A DNA stretch of 64,000 bases from Marmoricola sp. OAE513 (GCF_040546585.1 NZ_JBEPOC010000001.1:1488001-1552000), one strand, 5' to 3'; counted from the first letter of the stretch, positions 7,887-18,982 are shown. Translations and numbers: made by a program. Notes: generated by a model from the letters alone, not told the origin.

Positions 7887-9689
7887 TCAGAAGCGCCCCG
7901 GCAGGCGGATGTCGAGCAGGTTCGGAAGCCCCGCCTTGTAGAGCAGCGCATCGGTCTTCTGGATCGGCAGCAGCGCCGGGTTCTCCCAGAGCGAGAAGAT
8001 CGTCGCCCGCGAGGCCGTCGACCCGGTCAGGTCGAGGATCGCGTTCGCGGCCCTGCGGCCCGACTCGTTCGCGCCCTCCATCGTCGCCAGGTCGATGTTC
8101 GTCCTCACGAAGTCGCCGGTGAGGAAGAAGTTCGGGATCTTCGTGGTGACCTCGGGCCGGTCCTTCCACGAGCCCGCGGTGTTGACCAGCAGCGGGGTGT
8201 CGTTGGTGTTCCGGCCGGTCGCAGCGTTGTACGCGACTCCGGGGTCCAGGAACCACGAGTGCACGTCGCTCGGGTCGAACAGGTCCCCCATCGTGTGGTG
8301 GAACTGGATCTGCGCCATCACCTCGTCAGCGACCTCCTGCGGCGAGCACTCCTTGGCGGTCTTGCCGTAGAGGATTCCCTTCGCGTCCCAGTTGGAGATG
8401 TCCACCGACAGGCAGTCGACCGCAGTCCCGTCGCCGTAGTCGGCCGGGAAGTCGCGGGTGGCCCAGAAGTCACCCTGGGTCAGCGCCGTCAGCGCCCACG
8501 GCGAGTCGATGAAGGTGATGTGCCCCTTGGTGAGCTTCACCTTCTTCTTCAGGTAGTACTGGATGCCGACCATCCAGTCGGTCTGCAGCCTGTTGAGGTT
8601 CTCGAAGCTCGGGTCCTTCGCGCGCATGGCACCGCCGAGGAACGCCGTCGCCTTGTCGACCGGCATCGCACTGACGAACCAGTCCGACTCGTGCCGGTAC
8701 GTGTCGGTGCCGTTGGTCACGTGCACCGCCGCGAGCCGACCGCCGCTGCCCAGCTCGTACGACGCCAAGCCGTACCCGGTCACGAACCGGACCCCGAGCG
8801 TGCGCAGCAGCGCCATCCACGGGTCGATCCAGGCCTCGTTGGTCGGCAGGCTGAGCACCCGGTCGATCGCACCGTTCGCCCCGGCGCCGATCATCGTGTA
8901 GACGAACGCCTCGCCCATGTTGCCGATGGTGCGCGTGCTCGCGAGCGTCTCCTTCGCGGCGACCAGGTTGCGGGTCAGGCCGGCGGCGAGCACGTGCTGG
9001 TAGTCCGCGGACCGGGTCTCCGCTCCCACGAAGTCCCACCAGCTCATGTTCTCCCACTGGCCGAAGCGACGCTCCTTGCTGCTGGTGATGAACACCAGCA
9101 ACCGGGTCACGAAGTAGGCGAGCTCGTCGGGCGGGACGTTCTGGCCCTTGAGGCTCTCGGTCAGGTAGCGACGCAGACCGTCGACGGTGAAGAGCGCCTG
9201 CGGGTCGGGCCCGATGCCGAAGATGAAGGCGTCGGCGCGATCGCCCCCGCGCAGGAACTTGCCGCCCTGAGCGGCGATCAGGTTGTCCTTGACGCCGTTC
9301 TTGTTGGAGCCGAACGGCGTCCGGGCCATCGAGTCCGGGATGTGGTGGTAGAAGCCCGGGAAGAAGCGGAAGCCGTGCTCGCCCGGGAGGTCGGCGCGAC
9401 CCCCGGTACCGGTCCCCACGACCGGGATGCTGCGGGCCTTGCCGCCCCAGGCCTTCGGCTCGAAGACGGTCACCTCGAAACCGCGCTCAGCCAGCTCGTG
9501 GGCGGCGGCGAGTCCCGCCATGCCGCCACCGAGGACGGTGACCCGCCTGCCCGGCGCCGCGGCGAACGCGGGCGCGACCCCGGTCGTCGCAGCAGCCGCG
9601 ACGGCTCCCACGGCAGCACCCGTGCGGAGCACGGTGCGGCGGTCGACGGTACTGCCCGAGGGCAGGCTGATGTTCTCGTTCGTCCCCAC
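7887..9689 (-). CDS. Tat-exported FAD-dependent oxidoreductase (amine oxidase/desaturase fold)
   Basis: About 600 residues. I start it at GTG 9689, 5 nt after GAAGGAG. A twin-arginine signal (DRRTVLRTG, then an Ala-rich stretch ending FAAAPG) points to export of a folded flavoprotein. The mature part opens with the FAD-binding VTVLGGGMAGLAAAHELAERG, followed by the EHGFRFFPGFYHH segment typical of phytoene-desaturase or hydroxysqualene-dehydroxylase relatives. The C-terminal FAD motif FFLTGDFVRTNIDLATMEGA is present. The substrate is unknown, and no carotenoid or hopanoid genes are nearby. Confidence 0.82.
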   Translation of the reverse strand: MGTNENISLPSGSTVDRRTVLRTGAAVGAVAAAATTGVAPAFAAAPGRRVTVLGGGMAGLAAAHELAERGFEVTVFEPKAWGGKARSIPVVGTGTGGRADLPGEHGFRFFPGFYHHIPDSMARTPFGSNKNGVKDNLIAAQGGKFLRGGDRADAFIFGIGPDPQALFTVDGLRRYLTESLKGQNVPPDELAYFVTRLLVFITSSKERRFGQWENMSWWDFVGAETRSADYQHVLAAGLTRNLVAAKETLASTRTIGNMGEAFVYTMIGAGANGAIDRVLSLPTNEAWIDPWMALLRTLGVRFVTGYGLASYELGSGGRLAAVHVTNGTDTYRHESDWFVSAMPVDKATAFLGGAMRAKDPSFENLNRLQTDWMVGIQYYLKKKVKLTKGHITFIDSPWALTALTQGDFWATRDFPADYGDGTAVDCLSVDISNWDAKGILYGKTAKECSPQEVADEVMAQIQFHHTMGDLFDPSDVHSWFLDPGVAYNAATGRNTNDTPLLVNTAGSWKDRPEVTTKIPNFFLTGDFVRTNIDLATMEGANESGRRAANAILDLTGSTASRATIFSLWENPALLPIQKTDALLYKAGLPNLLDIRLPGRF

Positions 9690-9803
9690 GACGACTCCTT
9701 CGTTCCGCCCGGCAGCGGTTCGAGGCAACGTAGGACGCTGACAGTGGAACTGTCAACGTGCGGTCCCACCGCCGACCCGGCCCGAAATCACCCGTGAATT
9801 GCA

Positions 9804-9843
9804 CCGACCCGGCCCGAACATGCACATGTTCGGGCCGGGTCGG
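9804..9843 (-). terminator. Perfect 19-bp inverted repeat downstream of hppA
   Basis: CCGACCCGGCCCGAACATG (9804-9822) pairs with its exact complement at 9825-9843 around a 2-nt centre. It follows the hppA stop and probably ends that transcript, though no T run follows. A third half-copy (CCGACCCGGCCCGAA, 9774-9788) lies beyond it. Confidence 0.6.
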
Positions 9844-9857
9844 CGTGGGGTGCTGCG

Positions 9858-12143
<2,286 letters not shown>

Positions 12144-12202
12144 GGAATCTCCTTGGTGTGATGTGCGATGCGCTGTCGCGACTTACTGCCCAAACGTCGC
12201 GG

Positions 12203-12253
12203 ACTATACGCAGGTGTGAGCACCGTCACGGCGCTGGGGTGAGCCAGATCACC
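12203..12253 (-). promoter_or_regulatory. hppA promoter with two CRP-type sites
   Basis: On the minus strand TATAGT (12203-12208) is a good -10 with transcription expected near 12196. TGTGAGCACCGTCACG (12215-12230) matches the CRP/GlxR consensus TGTGA-N6-TCACA at nine of ten positions. A second site GTGAGCCAGATCAC (12239-12252) has the same spacing. Their centres are 23 bp apart, about two helical turns. The first site covers the -35 position. Confidence 0.65.
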
Positions 12254-12308
12254 AAGACGATTCACAGGGCGGGCGAGATGCCCGATTTGTGCCCTGAGGG
12301 GAGAGTTG

Positions 12309-12644
12309 TCAGGCGCTGAGCGCGGCGGACTCGGAGTTGTGGATCGTGAAGACCTTGGCCAGACCGGTGATCTGGAAGATCTTCAGCAGCCGCTCCTGGC
12401 TGCAGATCAGCGACATCGAGCCGTCCTCGGCGCGGATCTTCTTCAGACCGCCGACCAGGACGCCGAGCCCGGTGGAGTCCAGGAAGTCGACCTTCTCCAT
12501 GTCGATGATGAGGCTGTGGTGGCCCGCGCTGACCAGCTCCGTGATCTTGTCGCGCAGCTTGGGAGCGGTGTACACGTCGATCTCGCCGCCCACGGCCACC
12601 AGCGTGTGCCCGTCCAGCTCCCGAGTTTCCAGCGAAAGGTCCAC
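12309..12644 (-). CDS. Anti-sigma factor antagonist (STAS domain)
   Basis: A 111-residue single STAS domain protein of the SpoIIAA/RsbV type, which binds an anti-sigma kinase to free its sigma factor. The phosphorylatable serine is Ser57 in [12 protein letters not shown]. The start is GTG 12644, with GGGAG 5 nt upstream; the longer open frame to 12722 has no family sequence. No anti-sigma kinase is encoded beside it. A SpoIIE-type phosphatase elsewhere in the window (26122) could act on it, but this is inference. Confidence 0.88.
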   Translation of the reverse strand: MDLSLETRELDGHTLVAVGGEIDVYTAPKLRDKITELVSAGHHSLIIDMEKVDFLDSTGLGVLVGGLKKIRAEDGSMSLICSQERLLKIFQITGLAKVFTIHNSESAALSA

Positions 12645-12794
12645 GATCTCTCCCAACGTCTTGCAGCAGCTGCGAACGGCACAGGTGTGTCGGTCGCGCC
12701 ACCGACGCGTCCTCGCCTTCATTCAACCACGCGTGCCAGGGCCGGTTTCAAGGCCGAACCGCCACCTGTCGGGACGGGCTGGGAGACTCAGCGG

Positions 12795-15110
12795 GTGAGC
12801 GCACCCCGCCCCGAGCACCTGGTCGACGTGCTCACCGGCGCTCCGGGCCGGGACGAGCGACTGACCCACCTGGAGGTGCTCCCTCCCCGCTCCCCGCGGA
12901 CGGCGCCGTGGCCCGGTTGGGTCGCGCCCGAGGTCACCGCTGGCTGGCAGCGTGCCGGGATCGACCAGCTCTGGCTGCACCAGGCGACCGCTGCCGACCA
13001 GGCCAGGAAAGGCGTCCACACGGTGATGGCGACCGGGACCGCGTCGGGCAAGTCCCTGGGCTACCTGCTGCCGGCGCTGACGGCGATCTCGGAGAAGCGC
13101 GGGCCTCGCGGCCAGCGTGGTTCGGCCACGCTGTACCTCTCCCCCACCAAGGCGCTCGCCCAGGACCAGCTCAACACGGTGCGCGGCCTCGGCATCGAGG
13201 GCCTGCGCATCTCCACCCACGACGGCGACTCGAGCCCCGAGGAGCGCGAGTGGACCCGGGACTTCTCCGAGTACGTGCTGACCAACCCCGACATGCTGCA
13301 CCGCTCGCTGCTTCCCGGGCACGAGCGCTGGACCCGGTTCTGGGCGGCACTCGACTTCGTCGTCGTCGACGAGTGCCACCACTACCGCGGGGTCTTCGGG
13401 GCGCACGTGGCGCAGGTGCTGCGGCGGTTGCGCCGGGTCGCTGCCCTGTACGGCGCCGACCCCACCTTCGTGCTCGCGTCCGCCACCACGGCCGAGCCCG
13501 AGGTCACCGCCGGCAGGCTGACCGGCCTGCCGGTCGTGGCCGTGACCGACGACGCCTCCCCGCGCGGCCAGGTCGCGCTCGCCCTGTGGGAACCGCCGTT
13601 CGTCTCGCACGGTGGGGAGAACGGAGCACCGGTACGCCGCTCGGTCACCGCCGAGATGGCCGACCTGCTCACCGACCTGGTCGTGGACGGCACCCGCACG
13701 CTCGCGTTCGTCCGGAGCCGGCACGGCGCCGAGACCGTGTCGCTGCACGCGAAGCGCCTGCTCGCCGAGGTCGACCCCGAGCTGCCGGGGAAGGTGGCGG
13801 CGTACCGGGGTGGCTACCTGCCCGAGGAGCGACGCGCCCTCGAGGGGGCCCTGCGCTCGGGAGCGCTGACCGGGCTGTCGGCCACGAACGCCCTTGAGCT
13901 CGGCATCGACATCTCCGGCCTGGACGCCGTCCTGATCGGCGGCTTCCCCGGCACCCGGGCGGCGCTCTGGCAGCAGGTCGGCCGCGCGGGCCGGCAGGGC
14001 GGCGACGCCCTCGGGGTCCTGGTCGCGCGTGACGACCCGCTCGACACCTACCTGGTCAACCACCCCGAGCACCTCTTCGGGAAGCCGGTCGAGGCGACGG
14101 TCTTCGACACCGACAACCCCTACGTCCTCGGGCCGCACCTGTGCGCGGCAGCGGCCGAGATCCCGCTGACCGAGGACGGGCTGGAGATCTTCGGACCGGT
14201 GGCCCGCGACGCCGTCGAGGCGCTGACCAGTGCCGGGATGCTGCGACGTCGAGCCAGGGCCTGGTACTGGACGGACCGCCGACGTGCCAGCGACCTGGCC
14301 GACATCCGCTCCTCCGGCGGGACGCCGGTGCGCCTGGTCGAGGCCGGCACCGGTCGCGTCCTCGGCACGGTCGACCACGGCTCCTCGCACGGGACCGCTC
14401 ACGCCGGAGCCGTCTACCTGCACCAGGGCGAGAGCTACCTGGTGCACGAGCTCGACCTGGAGGAGTCGGTGGCGACGGTGACCCAGGCCGACGTCGACTT
14501 CACCACCTCGGCGCGCGAGATCACCGACATCGAGATCGTCCGGGAGCACCAGCACGAGCAGTGGGGGGACGTTCGGCTGAGCTTCGGGTCCGTGCGCGTG
14601 ACCCACCAGGTGGTCTCGTTCCTGCGTCGGCGCGCGATCACCGGAGACGTGCTCGGCGAGGAGCTGCTGGACCTGCCCGAGCGGACCCTGGAGACGTCGT
14701 CGATCTGGTGGACCGTCCCCGACGACCTGCTGGAGGACGCCGGCTTCGATGCCGAGGACCTGCCCGGATCGGCGCACGCCGCGGAGCACGCAGCCATCGG
14801 CCTGCTCCCGCTGTTCGCGATCTGCGACCGCTGGGACATCGGCGGGGTCTCGACCGCCCGGCACGCCGACACCGGGGTTCTCACCGTGTTCGTGTACGAC
14901 GGCCACCCCGGCGGGGCGGGCTTCTCCGAGCGCGGCTTCCACACCGCCGCCGAGTGGTTGGGCGCCACCCGCGACGCGATCGCGTCGTGCGCCTGCACCG
15001 AGGGCTGCCCCTCCTGCGTGCAGTCCCCGAAGTGCGGCAACCAGAACAACCCCCTCGACAAGGCCGGCGCGGTCCGCCTCCTCGACCTCGTGCTCGCCTC
15101 GGCCGGTTGA
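12795..15110 (+). CDS. DEAH-box helicase of the MrfA/YprA family
   Basis: A 771-residue superfamily 2 helicase starting at GTG 12795. Walker A is ATGTASGKS, the Walker B variant is DECH in VVDECHHYRG, and motif VI is QQVGRAGRQG. The C-terminal DUF1998-type zinc site contains CACTEGCPSC followed by a further Cys in SPKCGNQN. MrfA of Bacillus repairs mitomycin adducts, and the M. tuberculosis equivalent by synteny is Rv3649. Transcription is divergent from the STAS gene. A repair role is inferred from the family. Confidence 0.9.
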   Translation: MSAPRPEHLVDVLTGAPGRDERLTHLEVLPPRSPRTAPWPGWVAPEVTAGWQRAGIDQLWLHQATAADQARKGVHTVMATGTASGKSLGYLLPALTAISEKRGPRGQRGSATLYLSPTKALAQDQLNTVRGLGIEGLRISTHDGDSSPEEREWTRDFSEYVLTNPDMLHRSLLPGHERWTRFWAALDFVVVDECHHYRGVFGAHVAQVLRRLRRVAALYGADPTFVLASATTAEPEVTAGRLTGLPVVAVTDDASPRGQVALALWEPPFVSHGGENGAPVRRSVTAEMADLLTDLVVDGTRTLAFVRSRHGAETVSLHAKRLLAEVDPELPGKVAAYRGGYLPEERRALEGALRSGALTGLSATNALELGIDISGLDAVLIGGFPGTRAALWQQVGRAGRQGGDALGVLVARDDPLDTYLVNHPEHLFGKPVEATVFDTDNPYVLGPHLCAAAAEIPLTEDGLEIFGPVARDAVEALTSAGMLRRRARAWYWTDRRRASDLADIRSSGGTPVRLVEAGTGRVLGTVDHGSSHGTAHAGAVYLHQGESYLVHELDLEESVATVTQADVDFTTSAREITDIEIVREHQHEQWGDVRLSFGSVRVTHQVVSFLRRRAITGDVLGEELLDLPERTLETSSIWWTVPDDLLEDAGFDAEDLPGSAHAAEHAAIGLLPLFAICDRWDIGGVSTARHADTGVLTVFVYDGHPGGAGFSERGFHTAAEWLGATRDAIASCACTEGCPSCVQSPKCGNQNNPLDKAGAVRLLDLVLASAG

Positions 15111-15130
15111 GCAAACCGGTCGTCGTCGAT

Positions 15131-15190
15131 CAGCCCGGTCGTCGCGCAGCCCGGTCGTCGAGCAGCCCGGTCGTCGAGCTTGCCGAGACG
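15131..15190. repeat. Three 16-bp repeat units ending in CTTGCCGAGACG
   Basis: CAGCCCGGTCGTCG(C/A)G occurs at 15131-15146, 15147-15162 and 15163-15178, followed by CTTGCCGAGACG. The design matches the cluster at 7755: 16-bp units capped by the TCGAGCTTGCCGAGA element. It lies between the helicase stop and the next start. Confidence 0.7.
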
Positions 15191-15206
15191 CGGCGACAAT
15201 GAACCC

Positions 15207-15599
15207 ATGCTCCCCACCTCCCCCGAGTTCCTCGACTTCTGGCGCGAGCGCCGCCTCTGCACCGTCACCACCCTCCGCGGCGACGGCACTCCGCACGTGG
15301 TCCCGATGGGTGTCGCGCTCGACCCCGAGGCCACCCGCGCCTGGGCGATCACCTCGGGCGGTTCGCAGAAGGCCCGCAACATCACGAAAGCCGGCGCCGA
15401 CGGAGCCCCCATCGCGATCTGCTGCGTCGACGGTGCCCGGTGGTCGACCCTCGAGGGACGCGTCGTCGTCCTGACCGGCCCTGACGACGTCGCCGAAGCA
15501 GAGCGCCGGTACGCCGAGCGCTACAAGCAGCCGCGCGAGAACGTCGCGCGGGTGGCGCTGCGGATCGAGATCACGAGGGTGCTCGGGAACGTCCGCTGA
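15207..15599 (+). CDS. PPOX-class flavin/F420-dependent oxidoreductase
   Basis: A 130-residue split-barrel protein of the pyridoxamine-phosphate-oxidase-like family. The opening LCTVTTLRGDGTPHVVPMG and the later WSTLEGRVVVLTGPDD are typical of the short F420- or FMN-binding members found in large numbers in actinobacteria. I use the ATG at 15207; upstream in-frame codons belong to the repeat. Cofactor and substrate cannot be decided from the sequence. Confidence 0.75.
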   Translation: MLPTSPEFLDFWRERRLCTVTTLRGDGTPHVVPMGVALDPEATRAWAITSGGSQKARNITKAGADGAPIAICCVDGARWSTLEGRVVVLTGPDDVAEAERRYAERYKQPRENVARVALRIEITRVLGNVR

Positions 15600-15706
15600 A
15601 CCGTTCTCCCGACCCATGAGAGCGATTTCTCTGCGGGTTCCGTCACTGGGGACGGGCAATCCCCCGTCGTTGCTGGTGGGGGCGACCAGCGCCCGATTCT
15701 GACCAC

Positions 15707-15731
15707 GTTCGAAGTGCGGGCGACGGGGTAC
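15707..15731 (+). promoter_or_regulatory. Candidate stress-sigma promoter (GTTCGA-N13-GGGTAC)
   Basis: GTTCGA (15707-15712) and GGGTAC (15726-15731) resemble SigB/SigF-type promoters (GTTT...GGGTA). They lie about 65 nt before the small membrane protein at 15796. A second GGGTAT at 16255-16260 lies upstream of the DUF2383 gene. Confidence 0.4.
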
Positions 15732-15795
15732 TCGGGGCGTACCGCTGCACCACGGCCGCGGCACGCACGCCGCCCCTCCCCGAAAGGAACACCTC

Positions 15796-16014
15796 ATGGC
15801 AATCGGAACCGGGATCGTCCTTCTCGTCCTCGGCCTCATCCTCGCCCTCGACGTCGTCCAGATCGACCTCGACTTCATCGACGACAGTGCCCTCGGCACC
15901 ATCCTCATCGTCGCGGGCATCCTCGCGATCGTGCTCTCCCTCATCATCAACGCCCAGCGCTCCCGGCACACCGTCGTCGAGGACCGCGTCGTCGACGACC
16001 GGCGTCCGCGATGA
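15796..16014 (+). CDS. Small two-helix membrane protein, DUF6458 type
   Basis: 72 residues: a first hydrophobic helix (residues 4-22), a short acidic connector DLDFIDDSALG, a second helix (about 34-52) and a basic, acidic-mixed tail. AAAGGAA precedes the ATG. The pattern matches the short actinobacterial DUF6458 proteins of unknown role. The stop overlaps the next start by ATGA, so the two are coupled. The GGGTAC element upstream suggests expression under stress. Confidence 0.7.
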   Translation: MAIGTGIVLLVLGLILALDVVQIDLDFIDDSALGTILIVAGILAIVLSLIINAQRSRHTVVEDRVVDDRRPR

Positions 16015-16229
16015 CCGCCGAACGGATCGGTGGCCCGCCCCCGCCGCACCCCGGTACGAGGCGACGGCACCTCCGGCTGGTTCGCCCGGTCGAGGAGGCG
16101 CCCGACCGGTGCCCCGGCGTCCGCGTCGAGGCGACCTGCGACTACCGGCTGCGACTCGTCGAGTGCGAGGACGGCATCCAGGTGAGCCGCTTCGAGTGCG
16201 ACGCCTGCGGCGCCGTGCTGTACCGCTGA
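16011..16229 (+). CDS. Small cysteine-containing protein
   Basis: 72 residues, Pro-rich at the start, with five cysteines including the C-terminal CDACG. Other Cys lie in DRCPG, ATCDYR and VECEDG, a spacing that could bind one zinc. The ATG is inside the stop of the membrane protein gene before it (ATGA overlap), the best argument that it is translated. I do not recognise a named family. Confidence 0.5.
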   Translation: MTAERIGGPPPPHPGTRRRHLRLVRPVEEAPDRCPGVRVEATCDYRLRLVECEDGIQVSRFECDACGAVLYR

Positions 16230-16305
16230 CGACCCGACTGCCTTCTCGGATGCCGGGTATCCCCACCACACCGCGAAACCACCGCGGCCGACGAAAGGTG
16301 TTCAC

Positions 16306-16749
16306 ATGACTGACGACAACAGCGCCGCCAAGGAGCTCGTGGAGACACTCCGGGACGGCGAGCAGGGCTACGCCAGCGCCGCGGAGAAGCTCCGCGACAG
16401 CGACCGGTCCGAGTGGGCCACCAAGCTCCAGGGCTTCTCGGAGCAGCGGGCCGGCTTCCGTCGGGAGATCGTCGAGCTCGGCCACGAGTACGCCGAGGAC
16501 GTCGACAAGAGCGGGACCGCAGCCGCCGCCTTGCACCGCGGCTGGATCGCGCTCAAGGACGCACTGACCGGCGACGACGCCGGCAGCGTGCTGGGCGCCG
16601 TCGTCACGGGCGAGAACCACGCCGTCTCCGAGTACGAGAAGGCGCTCGAGAGCGACCTGAGCGACGGCTTCCGCGAGGTGGTGACCCGCCAGCACGCCGC
16701 AGTCGTCGCCGCGCGCGACGAGGTCGAGGCGCTGCAGAACGCCGACTAG
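16306..16749 (+). CDS. DUF2383 four-helix-bundle protein (PA2169 type)
   Basis: 147 residues, all-helical and strongly acidic, with ferritin-like heptads (ELVETLRDGEQGYASAAEKL, then a second pair of helices). These bundles accompany stress operons in many bacteria; their biochemical role is not established. GAAAGG lies upstream of the ATG. A GGGTAT element 45 nt before the start suggests a stress sigma promoter. A strong hairpin follows the stop. Confidence 0.78.
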   Translation: MTDDNSAAKELVETLRDGEQGYASAAEKLRDSDRSEWATKLQGFSEQRAGFRREIVELGHEYAEDVDKSGTAAAALHRGWIALKDALTGDDAGSVLGAVVTGENHAVSEYEKALESDLSDGFREVVTRQHAAVVAARDEVEALQNAD

Positions 16750-16775
16750 GCACTCGCCCCACCACGACGATCCAC

Positions 16776-16829
16776 CACGACGCCCCGTGAGCGCACGCTC
16801 GCGGGGCGTCGTGCGTCGCAACGCTTTTT
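16776..16829 (+). terminator. Rho-independent terminator after DUF2383 gene
   Basis: CACGACGCCCCG (16776-16787) pairs perfectly with CGGGGCGTCGTG (16802-16813). TTTTT follows at 16825-16829, the only clear T tract after a hairpin in this part of the window. Confidence 0.75.
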
Positions 16830-16832
16830 ATT

Positions 16833-16855
16833 CGATACGGTCCTGTCCCGTATCG
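16833..16855. promoter_or_regulatory. TetR operator
   Basis: CGATACGG (16833-16840) and CCGTATCG (16848-16855) are perfect 8-nt arms around a 7-nt spacer, 16 nt before the tetR-type start codon. Position and symmetry suggest autorepression that also covers the exporter gene downstream. Confidence 0.7.
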
Positions 16856-16871
16856 TGCTAACGTCAGCGTC

Positions 16872-17513
16872 GTGACCCCGAAGGAAGCCGCTCTCGCCGA
16901 GGAGCAGACGCGCGGTCGCCCGCGCGACCCGAGTCGCGACGAGGCGATCATCCAGGCGGCGATCGACACCCTGATCCGGGAGGGGTACGACCGTCTCTCG
17001 ATGGAGGGCATCGCGGCGGCCGCCGGCGTCGGCAAGTCGACGGTCTACCGCCGGTGGGGCAGCAAGGCCGAGCTCGTGATCGACGCGATGGCCACCCTCA
17101 AGCCGACCATCGACTCCATCGACTCGGGCTCGCTCGACGGCGACATCGAGCTGCTGATCAGTGCCTCCTGCAGCCCGCACTCCGAGCAGCTGATGAAGGT
17201 GATGGTGAGCATCTGCTCCGCGCTCCCCCGCGAGCCGGACCTGCTCGAAGCATTCAAGACCCGCTTCACCGAACCGCGCATCGCGCGCATCAGCGGCTTC
17301 CTGACCCGTGCCCGCGAGCGCGGCGAGCTCGGACCCGACTTCGACATCGCGATGGCAGCGAGCCTGCTGCCCTCGCTCATGCTCCAGCGCGTCCTGATGA
17401 CCGGGCAGCCGGCCGGACGCGCCTACGCCGAGCAGGTGGTGGGCAGCGTGCTGCTCCCCGTGCTCGGACGCCCCCCACGACCCACCTCGACCTCCACGGA
17501 GAACACCCCATGA
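16872..17513 (+). CDS. TetR-family transcriptional regulator
   Basis: 213 residues starting at GTG 16872. The helix-turn-helix is MEGIAAAAGVGKSTVYRRWGSKAELV, residues about 40-65. The C-terminal ligand domain is of the TetR_C type. The last codon overlaps the start of the MFS gene (ATGA), so regulator and transporter are one transcript. A perfect palindrome just upstream is the likely operator, which makes this a local drug-responsive repressor of the efflux pump. Confidence 0.9.
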   Translation: MTPKEAALAEEQTRGRPRDPSRDEAIIQAAIDTLIREGYDRLSMEGIAAAAGVGKSTVYRRWGSKAELVIDAMATLKPTIDSIDSGSLDGDIELLISASCSPHSEQLMKVMVSICSALPREPDLLEAFKTRFTEPRIARISGFLTRARERGELGPDFDIAMAASLLPSLMLQRVLMTGQPAGRAYAEQVVGSVLLPVLGRPPRPTSTSTENTP

Positions 17514-18982
17514 CACAAACAGCTGCACCCCAGGAGACCCGCAACGGCGGGCTTGCCCTGGCCGTGATCTGCGTCGCGCAGCTCATGGTCATCCTCGACG
17601 CCACCGTCGTGAACGTCGCGCTGCCGAGCATCCGCGACGACCTCGACTTCTCCCTCGACAACCTCACCTGGGTCGTCACGGCGTACTCGCTCACCTTCGG
17701 CGGACTGCTGCTCTTCGGCGGCCGCACCGGCGACCTGTTCGGTCGACGTCGCATGTTCATGATCGGCATCGGACTCTTCGGGGCCGCGTCCCTGGTCGGC
17801 GGGTTCGCCACCAGCGAGGCGATGCTCATCGCCGCCCGTGCGGCGCAGGGTGCCGGTGGAGCCATCGCCGCTCCGACCGCACTGGCGCTTCTCGCCACCA
17901 CCTTCACCGAGCCGGCCGCACGCGCTCGTGCCTTCGGTGTCTTCGCTGCCATGGGCGCCTCGGGCGGTGCGCTCGGCCTGCTTCTCGGTGGCGTCCTGAC
18001 CGACTACGCCAGCTGGCGCTGGGCTCTCTTCATCAACGCCCCGATCGGCGCACTGGTGCTGTTCCTGACCCCGCGGGTGCTCGACGAGTCGCAGGGCTCG
18101 GGAAAGAAGCTCGACCTGCCGGGCGCCATCGCCGTGACCGCCGGCATGTCGACCCTGGTCTACGGGCTCACCAAGGCCTCGACCGACGGCTGGGACTCGA
18201 CCACCACGATCGTGACGCTCTCGATCGCCGCCGCCCTGCTGGTCGCGTTCATCCTGATCGAGCACTTCTCGACCCACCCGCTGATGCCGTTCCGGATCTT
18301 CGCGGACCGCAACCGCACCGGCGCGTACCTGATCATGCTGTTCCTGGCCGGCGCGATGTTCACGACGTTCTACTTCCTCGCCCAGTACCAGCAGAACGTG
18401 CACGGCTGGAGCCCGTTCCGCACCGGACTCGGATTCCTGCCGATGCCCGCGACGATCATGTTCATGTCGATCGTCGTCGTACGGCGTCTCATCCCCAAGG
18501 TCGGCATCCGTCCGTTCCTCACCGTCGGCCCGCTGCTGGCCGTCGTCGCGATGATCTCGATGTCACGGCTGGAGCCCGACAGCAGCTACTGGCAGTTCCT
18601 CGGCTCGCTGCTGCTGCTCGGCCTCGGCATGGGCTGCAGCTTCGTCCCGCTGACGATGACCGCGGTCAACGGGGTCGCGCCGCACGAGACCGGGATCGCC
18701 TCGGCGCTGCTCAACACCGGCCAGCAGGTCGGCGGCGCCATCGGGCTGGCCGCGTTCGGCACGGTCTTCGCGCACGGCGCAGACGACCGGTTCGCGGAGC
18801 TCGGAGCCCGCGCCAGCACAGCCGTGGGTCAGCACGAGGTCTTCGTGGCCGGTCAGCAGGACGCGTTCCGGGCCGCGATCGTGGTGGCTGTCCTGGCGCT
18901 GGTCTCGTCCTTGGCGCTGATCCGGGTCAACAAGGTCGCGCCGCCGACGCCGGCCGCAACGCCTGCGCTCGCGGCCGACTGA
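17510..18982 (+). CDS. MFS drug efflux transporter, DHA2 (EmrB/QacA) family
   Basis: 490 residues with about 14 predicted helices. Motif D1-like LDATVVNVALPSI is in helix 1, motif A GGRTGDLFGRRRMF is between helices 2 and 3, and motif C-like GASGGALGLLLGGVL is in helix 5. These define the DHA2 proton-antiport family that exports cationic drugs or antibiotics. The gene overlaps its TetR regulator by 4 nt. The substrate is unknown. Confidence 0.92.
   Translation: MTQTAAPQETRNGGLALAVICVAQLMVILDATVVNVALPSIRDDLDFSLDNLTWVVTAYSLTFGGLLLFGGRTGDLFGRRRMFMIGIGLFGAASLVGGFATSEAMLIAARAAQGAGGAIAAPTALALLATTFTEPAARARAFGVFAAMGASGGALGLLLGGVLTDYASWRWALFINAPIGALVLFLTPRVLDESQGSGKKLDLPGAIAVTAGMSTLVYGLTKASTDGWDSTTTIVTLSIAAALLVAFILIEHFSTHPLMPFRIFADRNRTGAYLIMLFLAGAMFTTFYFLAQYQQNVHGWSPFRTGLGFLPMPATIMFMSIVVVRRLIPKVGIRPFLTVGPLLAVVAMISMSRLEPDSSYWQFLGSLLLLGLGMGCSFVPLTMTAVNGVAPHETGIASALLNTGQQVGGAIGLAAFGTVFAHGADDRFAELGARASTAVGQHEVFVAGQQDAFRAAIVVAVLALVSSLALIRVNKVAPPTPAATPALAAD

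Noticed and set aside
12723-16271. An 1182-codon minus-strand frame
   Set aside because: Antisense to the DEAH helicase and the small genes after it; it reads through the repeats, which explains its internal ASRQARRPG motif.
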